DNA of 8,418 bases, taken from Candidatus Gastranaerophilales bacterium. GTDB taxonomy: Bacteria; Cyanobacteriota; Vampirovibrionia; Gastranaerophilales; UBA9971. This document shows positions 1 through 6,109 of the stretch, piece after piece (the stretch's first letter is position 1; each line of letters starts with the position of its first letter). The translations under genes and the position numbers were made by a program. Below the pieces are notes generated by a model. It did no database searches and was not told where the DNA came from. It saw only the letters and a list, made by a program, of their open reading frames with translations. The DNA is taken from assembly GCA_028277195.1 (NCBI GenBank), contig JANQGS010000167.1, positions 1 through 8,418 on the forward strand, read 5' to 3'.

Positions 1-73
1 GTATTTATAGTTATCCAAAATATATTTTACCATATCTGTCAATATTTATAACAAAAAACATACCTGAATTTTA

Positions 74-83
74 ACGGTAATTT
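74..83 (+). repeat. ACGGTAATTT direct repeat, copy 1
   Basis: A 10-base word identical to the copy at 191-200. The flanks are also similar (TTA before this copy, GTT before the other). The two copies are 117 bases apart in the same orientation and bracket the tandem TTTACA sites and the TTGACA promoter. An operator pair is possible but unproven. Confidence 0.4.
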
Positions 84-91
84 AATAAATC

Positions 92-110
92 TTTACAAAC
101 TTTTTACATA
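92..110 (+). promoter_or_regulatory. Tandem TTTACA half-sites, HLR1/PHO-box-like operator
   Basis: TTTACAAA at 92-99 is followed by TTTACATA at 103-110, so the two TTTACA cores start exactly 11 bases apart. Both 8-mers match the half-site K-TTACA-W-W known for the cyanobacterial HLR1 element bound by RpaB. HLR1 separates the half-sites by two bases; here there are three. Tandem half-sites one helical turn apart are the usual target of OmpR/PhoB-family dimers. That such a protein binds here is inferred; in 23% GC DNA a chance match is possible. Confidence 0.4.
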
Positions 111-148
111 TCCTATCATACCAATATTAAACCCGAACACAAGAAAAA

Positions 149-177
149 TTGACAAAATTTTAACAAAATTTTAAAGT
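149..177 (+). promoter_or_regulatory. Candidate sigma-70 promoter overlapping 11-base direct repeats
   Basis: TTGACA (149-154) is a perfect -35 box. It is followed after 17 bases by TAAAGT (172-177), a 4/6 match to the -10 box, which would start RNA near 184 and give a leader of about 70 bases. The same stretch contains a perfect tandem 11-mer, ACAAAATTTTA at 152-162 and 163-173. It can also be read as TTGACA, TTAACA and TTAAAG at 149, 160 and 171, an 11-base spacing like that of PhoP/PhoB boxes. Promoter and operator readings are not exclusive: a regulator bound here would cover the -35 box. Confidence 0.4.
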
Positions 178-190
178 CTACTAAGCAGTT

Positions 191-200
191 ACGGTAATTT
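191..200 (+). repeat. ACGGTAATTT direct repeat, copy 2
   Basis: Second perfect copy of the word at 74-83. Here it lies within TTAC-G-GTAA (189-197), an interrupted palindrome. It is downstream of the TTGACA promoter and just upstream of the extended -10 box, so a bound protein could repress one and activate the other. Confidence 0.4.
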
Positions 201-220
201 TAAAAATTTAATCTTGTTCC

Positions 221-229
221 TGCTAAAAT
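221..229 (+). promoter_or_regulatory. Possible extended -10 promoter for ftsQ
   Basis: TGC-TAAAAT at 221-229 has the TGn extension directly before a hexamer that matches TATAAT at 5 of 6 positions. A start near 236 would give a leader of about 20 bases carrying the ribosome binding site at 246-251. No good -35 box lies 16-18 bases upstream, which extended -10 promoters tolerate. One copy of the repeated ACGGTAATTT (191-200) would lie roughly 36-45 bases upstream of this start, where an activator often sits. It is an alternative or addition to the TTGACA promoter. Confidence 0.3.
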
Positions 230-245
230 TTTATAGATAGCAACC

Positions 246-251
246 AAGGTG
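246..251 (+). promoter_or_regulatory. Ribosome binding site that fixes the TTG start of ftsQ
   Basis: AAGGTG lies five bases before the TTG at 257. The next in-frame ATG is residue 121, inside the conserved POTRA domain, so the TTG with this binding site is the best start. It restores the basic tail and membrane segment expected of FtsQ. Confidence 0.65.
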
Positions 252-256
252 TAAAA

Positions 257-1129
257 TTGAGCGAAATTACCCCTGATAACAATGAACCTACAGTAAAAAG
301 CCATAATAAAAGGAAGCTGGGCAGGTTAAGAAAGAGAAGAAAAATCCGCAAGCTGAAAATAATTCTCGCAAGGCTCAGGGTTTTTGCGAGGCTGGCTTCT
401 TATGTCCTTATAATATGGGCTTTTTTAAAGATTATAAATCTTCCCTACTGGTATCTTGATAAGAATATCTTCACATCCTATCCGGCTAAAAACCTTGAAC
501 TCGAGGGGCATGATATTGTGTCTGATGAGCAGGTAATAGAGGTGCTCAGGGATATCAGTTTGCCTGAAAAACCCTTATACTTAATAGATACAACCCCAAT
601 AGAAAAAAAACTCCTTGAAATGACCCCGGTTAAAAAGGTTTTCGTAAGGCGATACTGGTTGCCCGCGAGGTTGAGGATAGTAATTGACGAGAGGACCCCG
701 GTTATTTCCATTGTCCCTACGCCAAAAGCCAATCCTGTTGCAATATTTACAAAGGATGACAATACAGTTAAAATCCTCGGGGAAAAATACCTGCCGCTGC
801 CGGATTTTTTACCTACATACAGGGTTATTACTTATGATGATTATAAAAAGTGGAAACCTGCCCAGATTCCGTATATAGAACAGCTTGCCATTTACCTGGA
901 GGGCGCAACCGGGGATAAACTGGTTTACCTTGATATAAGAAACCCTGATGATGTTTATGCCCAGATGGGGAATGTAAGGTTAAGAATCGGCGGATTAAAG
1001 GGCAAGGAAGTATTTGACAGGATAAAAAAGGTCGCGGCTGTTATTCCCGAGGCATTGAAAATCAAGGATAATATTAATTATATTGATTTAAGGTGGGATA
1101 ACGTTTCCATAAAGCTCAAAAAGAAGTAG
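257..1129 (+). CDS. ftsQ: Cell division protein FtsQ (POTRA domain)
   Basis: FtsQ is a bitopic inner-membrane protein that links early and late divisome proteins at the septum. Residues 1-41 are strongly basic (many Lys/Arg, cytoplasmic), about 42-62 form one hydrophobic membrane segment, and the rest should lie outside the membrane. A POTRA domain spans about 77-146, with LELEGHDIVSDEQVI at its start and the motif VKKVFVRRYWLPARLRI before its last strand. The C-terminal FtsQ/DivIB domain follows, ending in NINYIDLRWDNVSIKLK, the typical closing beta strands. The 290-residue length is normal. Translation starts at TTG with a good ribosome binding site. Neither ftsZ, ftsA nor mur genes are next to it, so it is separated from the usual dcw cluster. 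The next gene is 77 bases away without a clear terminator. Sequence is weakly conserved in this family; the assignment rests on architecture and motifs. Confidence 0.85.
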   Translation: MSEITPDNNEPTVKSHNKRKLGRLRKRRKIRKLKIILARLRVFARLASYVLIIWAFLKIINLPYWYLDKNIFTSYPAKNLELEGHDIVSDEQVIEVLRDISLPEKPLYLIDTTPIEKKLLEMTPVKKVFVRRYWLPARLRIVIDERTPVISIVPTPKANPVAIFTKDDNTVKILGEKYLPLPDFLPTYRVITYDDYKKWKPAQIPYIEQLAIYLEGATGDKLVYLDIRNPDDVYAQMGNVRLRIGGLKGKEVFDRIKKVAAVIPEALKIKDNINYIDLRWDNVSIKLKKK

Positions 1130-1192
1130 GAACAATCTTGCCATCATAGTAAAACTAGTTAACTTTCTTATTTTATTTTGATTGCTTTAATG

Positions 1193-1198
1193 CATAAT
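1193..1198 (+). promoter_or_regulatory. Possible -10 box just before the COG3581 gene
   Basis: CATAAT matches the -10 consensus at 5 of 6 positions and would start RNA near 1205-1207, right at the ATG at 1207. That start has no Shine-Dalgarno sequence, so a leaderless message would explain both facts. No convincing -35 box is visible, and the AT-rich context makes chance matches likely. Confidence 0.25.
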
Positions 1199-1206
1199 TT
1201 AAAAAT

Positions 1207-2331
1207 ATGAATTCCCGGGGTAAATTTAATAAAAGAATAGTCTGCTTCCCGCAAATGGGAAATATTTATATACCTATTTGCGCGCTGTTAAGGGAAATGG
1301 GCGCGGAAATAATTCTCCCGCCCGCAAATAATAAACATACGCTTACCCTTGGCACAAGACACAGCCCCGAAACAATATGCCTGCCCTATAAAATGAACCT
1401 CGGCAACTATATCCAGGCCCTTGAAACGGGGGCTAACACCATCATAATGTTCCAGGCGCCGGGTACATGCCGCCTTGGAAATTACGCGAAACTCGCCGGG
1501 GAAAAATTAAAAGAACTCGGGTATGACTTTGATATGGTTGTTTTTGACCTTTATAAGGGTAAATTTCGGGAAGTAATAAGCAAGTTCGGTTATGCGACTG
1601 ATAATAACAGCATAATAAAAGCAATAAAGGGCATAAAAATCGCGCTTGCCAAATTTAATGCATTAGATAAAATTGAGAGGGAACTCTTATACCTGAGACC
1701 CCGCGCACTAAACCCCGATAAAGCGGAAAAAATTTATAAACTCGGGATAAAACTGATAAATGAGGCCGAATCTCCCGAACAGGCGCAAGAAGTTGTCAAT
1801 GAAACAATGTTTAAATACGGCAAGCTAAATATTAATAAAAGTAAAGAAATCCTAAAAATTTTCCTCACGGGCGAATTTTTTGTCCTTCTTGACGCTTTTG
1901 TTAATATGGACATAGAAAAGGAACTCGGGCTTCTCGGCGCGGAAGTGGAAAGGCAGGTAATGCTCTCTGAATGGATTAACCAGTCCCTTGTCCCGAAATG
2001 GATGAGAAAGAGCGAGACCCACAAGGAAAGGGCAAAAAGAATTGCAAAACCCTATATAAGAAGGGTTGTCGGCGGGGAATGCGTTGAGAGCGTCGGGGAC
2101 GCGGTTTACGCGGCCAGGCGCGAAGTCGACGGCGTACTGCACATAGGGCCTTTTAACTGTATCCCGGAAATAATGAGCCAGTGCATACTCCCGCACATAA
2201 GCCGCACGGAAAGGATTCCGGTTATATCCCTGCTCATGGACGAGCATACAGGGAAAGCCGGGCTTTTAACAAGGCTGGAAGCCTTTATTGACTTAATCAG
2301 AAGAAACAAAAAAGCAGTACAAACAGCCTGA
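1207..2331 (+). CDS. 2-hydroxyacyl-CoA dehydratase-type Fe-S protein (COG3581 family)
   Basis: This belongs to the uncharacterised branch of the 2-hydroxyacyl-CoA dehydratase / benzoyl-CoA reductase superfamily that usually travels with COG3580 proteins and an ATP-driven activase. The N-terminus has the family block FPQMGNIYIP (14-23), then SPETICLPYK with Cys58 and GTCRLGNY with Cys88. The C-terminal half has GGECVES (Cys292), GPFNCIPE (Cys318), Cys326, and the closing motif DEHTGKAGLLTRLEAF (345-360). By analogy the cysteines bind a [4Fe-4S] or larger cluster for low-potential electron transfer; the substrate is unknown. No signal peptide is visible, so it should be cytoplasmic. The next gene is a paralogue 15 bases away, pointing to a heteromeric complex. 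No Shine-Dalgarno precedes the ATG; Met17 falls inside the conserved block, so the upstream ATG is preferred. Family confident, function not. Confidence 0.8.
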   Translation: MNSRGKFNKRIVCFPQMGNIYIPICALLREMGAEIILPPANNKHTLTLGTRHSPETICLPYKMNLGNYIQALETGANTIIMFQAPGTCRLGNYAKLAGEKLKELGYDFDMVVFDLYKGKFREVISKFGYATDNNSIIKAIKGIKIALAKFNALDKIERELLYLRPRALNPDKAEKIYKLGIKLINEAESPEQAQEVVNETMFKYGKLNINKSKEILKIFLTGEFFVLLDAFVNMDIEKELGLLGAEVERQVMLSEWINQSLVPKWMRKSETHKERAKRIAKPYIRRVVGGECVESVGDAVYAARREVDGVLHIGPFNCIPEIMSQCILPHISRTERIPVISLLMDEHTGKAGLLTRLEAFIDLIRRNKKAVQTA

Positions 2332-2340
2332 AAAGGAGGT
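2332..2340 (+). promoter_or_regulatory. Very strong Shine-Dalgarno site before the COG3580 gene
   Basis: AAAGGAGGT begins right after the stop codon of the previous gene and is fully complementary to the usual 16S rRNA 3' end. GGAGG ends seven bases before the ATG at 2347. It contrasts with the preceding gene, which has no such site. It may keep the second subunit at or above the level of the first. Confidence 0.8.
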
Positions 2341-2346
2341 TAATAA

Positions 2347-3408
2347 ATGAAAATCGGTATACCAAGGGCTATGAATTACTATAATTACCATCCATTCTGG
2401 CATGGATTTTTCACATACCTCGGCATAGAGCCTGTTTTGTCATCCAAAACAACCAAAAAAACCGTATCACTGGGCAGTGAGCTGGTTGTGCCCGAAACCT
2501 GCCTGCCTGTAAAGATATTTATGGGCCACGTCCTTGATTTAATAGACAATAAAAAAATTGACGTTATATTTGTGCCGAGCCACCAGTCAATTGCCCCAAA
2601 AATTTATAACTGCTCAAAAATACGCGGTTTGCCCGACCTGGTAAGGAATGTGGTCAAGAAAAACTTCCTTCTTATAGAGCCGACCCTGGATAAATCCGAG
2701 AAATCCCAGGGCCTGTACGAATATCTCTATGAATCAGTAGCTCCTTTTGGCATTACAGACAAAAAACTGATTAAAAAGGCATCTAAAGCCGGCTGGGAGC
2801 TGCAAAACCGCTTTAATGAAATGATGAATTCGGGGGTAATGTTGGACGAGGCCCTGGAATACGCTATAAAAGGCCATCCGCAAAAAAATAACGCAAAAAA
2901 CGAGAAAAAATACCCCGTAAACGTAGCCGTACTCTCGCATGGCTATAATCTTTACGATGATAAGGTAAGCATGAAAATATTCAAAAAGCTCGAAAAATTG
3001 GGAGTAAAATCGTACATTGCCGAAAACCTTACGATGGATGAGATGAAAAAGGGCTTTATGGTGCTCAATACCCATCTTTACTGGGCAAACGAGTATGAGA
3101 TGACCGGTGCGGCAGGGTGTTACCTTGTTGATAACAAGACAGACGGCATCATAACACTGACATCATTTGGATGCGGGCCTGACTCCATTATGATTGAGAG
3201 GATTACAAGGTTTGCGAAAAGGCATAACAAACCGCTTTTAAACCTGACAGTGGACGAACATACGGGCGAAGCCGGGTTTATCACGAGGCTGGAGGCTTTT
3301 ACCGATATGCTGCTCAGGAGAAAGAGGCAAAAAGTAATAAAATCCCTTTCAAAACAATTTGCTGAAACAGGAGAAATAAAAGAAGAAGATTTGATTAAAC
3401 AACTTTAG
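2347..3408 (+). CDS. CoA-dehydratase-type Fe-S protein, DUF2229 (COG3580 family)
   Basis: It starts with the DUF2229 signature KIGIPRAMNYY (2-12) and HPFWHGFFTYLG (15-26), followed by VVPETCLPVKIFMGH (Cys52), NCSKIRGLPDLV (Cys89), GAAGCYLVDNK (Cys258), TSFGCGPDS (Cys276), and DEHTGEAGFITRLEAF (303-318). In many relatives this domain is fused behind a BadF/BcrA-type ATPase activator (HSP70/actin fold). Here it is free-standing at 353 residues and no activator gene is in the window. It is a paralogue of the preceding protein: the PET-CLP-K block, all four cysteines and the C-terminal motif align. The likely role is one half of a cytoplasmic Fe-S complex driving an ATP-dependent reduction or dehydration; the substrate cannot be deduced. 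The gap to recF is only 14 bases. A lysine-rich insert (about 179-188) separates the two halves. Confidence 0.8.
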   Translation: MKIGIPRAMNYYNYHPFWHGFFTYLGIEPVLSSKTTKKTVSLGSELVVPETCLPVKIFMGHVLDLIDNKKIDVIFVPSHQSIAPKIYNCSKIRGLPDLVRNVVKKNFLLIEPTLDKSEKSQGLYEYLYESVAPFGITDKKLIKKASKAGWELQNRFNEMMNSGVMLDEALEYAIKGHPQKNNAKNEKKYPVNVAVLSHGYNLYDDKVSMKIFKKLEKLGVKSYIAENLTMDEMKKGFMVLNTHLYWANEYEMTGAAGCYLVDNKTDGIITLTSFGCGPDSIMIERITRFAKRHNKPLLNLTVDEHTGEAGFITRLEAFTDMLLRRKRQKVIKSLSKQFAETGEIKEEDLIKQL

Positions 3409-3422
3409 CATAAAATATTATT

Positions 3423-4556
3423 ATGCATTTAAAAAACCTGAAACTTAAAAATTTCCGCAACTATGAAACCTGCGAAATTGAATTTCCGGGCAATAAAATA
3501 TTGCTCGCCGGTAAAAACGCCCAGGGCAAAACCAACCTGCTGGAAGCTATATATTACCTTGCCTCCCTGTCGTCATTCAGGCCGGGCACTGACAGTGAAC
3601 TCCTGAAATGGGGCGCGGAAAACTGCCTTATACAGGCTGATATACACAAGCACGGTACTGATATAGAACTAAGGGCAATAATAAATCCCCCAAAACAAAA
3701 GGTACTTAAGGTTAACGGCCTGAAAAAAACCTCATTTGCCGGCTTTCTGGGGAATTTAACAGTCGTAAACTTTAACGTGTCCGACCTGTTGTTATTAAGA
3801 GGCGCGCCCTCTGACCGCAGGAAATGGCTGGATGACGCCATAAGCCAGGTTTACCCGGCATATAAGGACAGACTGGCTAAGTACTCGAGAATAAGAACCC
3901 AGAGAAACAATTTATTAAAGGAATATAAAAACTTCCCGCAGGAAGAGCTCCTGTCAGTGCTGGACGAACAACTCGGCGTCGCGGGCAGCAACATTATTCA
4001 CCTGCGCCAGAAATACTTAAAGGAAATCCGGCAAATAGCCTGCCGCAAACATAAAAATATCGCTTTTGAGCAGGAAGAATTAAATATAATATATGTTTCG
4101 ACCGTAACAGGCGAGTTCGACACCCTCAATGACAAAATACAAAAACCCGATGAAATTCTTGAAAAATTCCATAACGCGCTGGATGAAAAAAGAGCCGGGG
4201 AAATAGCCAGGGCACAAACAGTTGTAGGGCCGCACAGGGATGATACCTCGTTCATAATCAACGGTAAGAATGCCGTTAATTTCGCCTCGCAGGGCCAGCA
4301 AAGAACTGTTACACTCGCCTTAAAACTGGCGGAAATCGACCTCATAGAGGAAATTGCCGGGGAAAGCCCGGTATTGCTGCTGGATGACGTGCTGGCAGAA
4401 CTCGATAACGAAAGGCAAAATTTTCTGCTAAAATCAATAAAGGAAAATACCCAGACAATTATAACCACAACCGGCCTATCAGCCTTTAACGAAGATTACT
4501 TAAGGGATAAAAAGGTTTATAATATAGAAGCGGGAAGGATTTATGAGGGAAATTAA
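3423..4556 (+). CDS. recF: DNA replication and repair protein RecF
   Basis: RecF is an SMC-like ATPase that binds gapped DNA and, with RecO and RecR, helps load RecA at stalled forks. All family motifs are present in 377 residues: the opening LKNLKLKNFRNYE, Walker A GKNAQGKT (30-37), the RecF block LLLRGAPSDRRKWLDD (123-138), the arm region around 140-260, VGPHRDD (268-274), the ABC signature SQGQQRT (289-295), and Walker B LLLDDVLAELD (318-328) with its D-loop. Length is normal and nothing is missing. It is not beside dnaA, dnaN or gyrB; such separation is also seen in Cyanobacteria. The ATG at 3423 has no Shine-Dalgarno but starts exactly at the family N-terminus, so translation may be coupled to the gene 14 bases upstream. 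Its 3' end overlaps the next gene by 14 bases. Confidence 0.96.
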   Translation: MHLKNLKLKNFRNYETCEIEFPGNKILLAGKNAQGKTNLLEAIYYLASLSSFRPGTDSELLKWGAENCLIQADIHKHGTDIELRAIINPPKQKVLKVNGLKKTSFAGFLGNLTVVNFNVSDLLLLRGAPSDRRKWLDDAISQVYPAYKDRLAKYSRIRTQRNNLLKEYKNFPQEELLSVLDEQLGVAGSNIIHLRQKYLKEIRQIACRKHKNIAFEQEELNIIYVSTVTGEFDTLNDKIQKPDEILEKFHNALDEKRAGEIARAQTVVGPHRDDTSFIINGKNAVNFASQGQQRTVTLALKLAEIDLIEEIAGESPVLLLDDVLAELDNERQNFLLKSIKENTQTIITTTGLSAFNEDYLRDKKVYNIEAGRIYEGN

Positions 4557-6102
4557 CGTAAAAAAGGTATTACTGTTCGTCTCAATGGTTTTTTTGCTTG
4601 CCCTGGCGGCTTTTGGCTATTATAGCAGGCCATGGGAAGAAAAAGCGGAATACCTTACAATTTTACATACAAATGATGTTCATGGCAGGCTTAAGCCTTT
4701 TTCTTACAGGGGAAGCCAGGAATTGTCCGGAGGAATGGCAAGAAGGGCCACCCTTATAAAACAGATTGAGGGTGCTAATAAGTGTACTTTTACTGTTGAT
4801 TCAGGCGATTTTGCCCAGGGGTCGCTGTTTTTCAATATATTTAAAGGTATCCCTGATGCTAAACTTATGTCCGAAGCGGGATATGACGTTGGAACGCTTG
4901 GCAACCACGAGTTTGACAAGGGCATGGGTGTTTTAAAAAACATGATTAAGCATGCCGGGTTCCCCATAGTATCCTCAAACATCCGTTTTACAAAGGACAA
5001 AGAGCTCCAGGGGCTTGTCAAACCCTATGTAATAAAGGATTGCCATGGTTTAAAAATTGCGTTCACGGGATTCGTGCCCCGGGACCTGAAAATCCTTGCT
5101 AACGCGGAAAATGTCGAGATATTAAATGTTGTTGAAACAGCCGGGAATATTGTGGGCGAAGTGAACCAAAAAGCGGATTTAATAGTTGTCCTGTCGCATA
5201 CTGGCATAAAAAATGACCTTGAGCTGGCGAAAAAAGTCCCTGAAATAGACGTAATCATAGGAGGGCACTCACATACCCTCTTGAAACAGCCGAAAATCCT
5301 TAACGAGGATACGGACAAAACCCTTGTGCTGCAAGCCGGGGAACTGGGTGTTTACCTGGGCAGGCTGGATTTAAAGATTAAGGACAGGGAAGTTAAAAAT
5401 TACTATTACAGCCTGATTCCGGTTAATGAGGATATTGAGGAGGATAAGGCCGTAAAGAATAAAATTGATGTCCTATCAAGCCAAATTCAGGAGTATACGG
5501 GTGAAATTATAGGGCAATTATCAGTTCCGCTTGGGTTGGAAGGAGAGAAAATACGCTCAAAGCTCCTGCCTTCAGGCAGTTTTGTGACTGCGGCGATTAA
5601 AAGCAAGTTCCCCGATACGGATATAGTCCTGCAAAACAGTGGAGGTATAAGGCCATATAAGCACTTAGGCCCGGGAGCAATAACCCTGGCCGATATAATG
5701 AGGCTTTTCCCTTTTGAGAACACTGTTGTTACCCTTGAACTTAAAGGAGAGCACCTTAAATCAGTTCTTGAAACCAGTTCAAGCAGGCTACCCGGCAATA
5801 GCGGCGGGTTTTTGCAGAGCCTGGGGCTTGAATACACCGTTGATACAAACAAACCCCCCGGAAACAGGGTATCAGCGGTATTGGTTAATAAAAAGCCCCT
5901 GAAACAGTATAAATACTACAAAATAGCCGTTAATAACTATATGTTTAACGGGGGGAACGGTTATTCACAGTTTAAAAAAGGGAGGAATATTAAAAAAAGC
6001 GGCATAATGGTACGCGAGGCTATTGTTGAGTATATGAGGCATAACTCGCCGGTTGCTGTTGAGGTGAGTGACAGGATAAATTTTTTAAAAAAGGAAAGTT
6101 AA
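4543..6102 (+). CDS. Exported bifunctional metallophosphatase / 5'-nucleotidase
   Basis: A UshA/CD73-like enzyme that hydrolyses extracytoplasmic nucleotides to nucleosides plus phosphate. Residues 9-27 form a hydrophobic signal or signal-anchor segment after a basic start; there is no lipobox cysteine. The calcineurin-like metal site is complete: LHTNDVHG (Asp45, His47), DSGD (Asp86, Asp89), GNHEFD (Asn121, His122), LSHTG (His219) and GGHSH (His242, His244). The C-terminal 5'-nucleotidase domain (about 318-515) has NSGGIR (365-370), FPFENTV (389-395) and the base-stacking loop YMFNGGNGYSQF (466-477). The loop has Asn where most relatives have Asp in GGDGY. Length 519 is typical. The start lies inside the end of recF in another frame, with AAGGA three bases upstream of the ATG. 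The gene after it is only seven bases away. It likely supports salvage of nucleotides or phosphate; substrate range is not predictable. Confidence 0.9.
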   Translation: MREINVKKVLLFVSMVFLLALAAFGYYSRPWEEKAEYLTILHTNDVHGRLKPFSYRGSQELSGGMARRATLIKQIEGANKCTFTVDSGDFAQGSLFFNIFKGIPDAKLMSEAGYDVGTLGNHEFDKGMGVLKNMIKHAGFPIVSSNIRFTKDKELQGLVKPYVIKDCHGLKIAFTGFVPRDLKILANAENVEILNVVETAGNIVGEVNQKADLIVVLSHTGIKNDLELAKKVPEIDVIIGGHSHTLLKQPKILNEDTDKTLVLQAGELGVYLGRLDLKIKDREVKNYYYSLIPVNEDIEEDKAVKNKIDVLSSQIQEYTGEIIGQLSVPLGLEGEKIRSKLLPSGSFVTAAIKSKFPDTDIVLQNSGGIRPYKHLGPGAITLADIMRLFPFENTVVTLELKGEHLKSVLETSSSRLPGNSGGFLQSLGLEYTVDTNKPPGNRVSAVLVNKKPLKQYKYYKIAVNNYMFNGGNGYSQFKKGRNIKKSGIMVREAIVEYMRHNSPVAVEVSDRINFLKKES

Positions 6103-6109
6103 TAAAAAT

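Larger units (their letters stand above)
1..256. other. AT-rich intergenic leader of ftsQ
   Basis: No open reading frame of any size is credible here. I count 59 G or C in 256 bases (23%), well below the coding sequence that follows. The region holds several short direct repeats, two possible promoters and the ftsQ ribosome binding site, each listed separately. Its length and repeat density suggest a regulated promoter region rather than a simple spacer. The gene further upstream lies outside the window, so I cannot say whether this is a divergent or a tandem intergenic region. Confidence 0.7.

Noticed and set aside
11..19. TTATCCAAA, one mismatch from a DnaA box (TTATCCACA), in AT-rich DNA on the recF side of the genome map
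   Set aside because: Only one near-match was found. An origin would need a cluster of boxes and usually dnaA or dnaN nearby, neither of which is present.
1130..1206. Terminator between ftsQ and the COG3581 gene
   Set aside because: AACTAGTT (1153-1160) and T-rich runs are present, but no stable GC-containing stem precedes the Ts, so transcription may continue from ftsQ.
3998..4468. 156-codon open frame on the - strand inside recF
   Set aside because: It is the antisense shadow of recF, Ser-rich and without family motifs. All conserved RecF motifs are read from the + strand.
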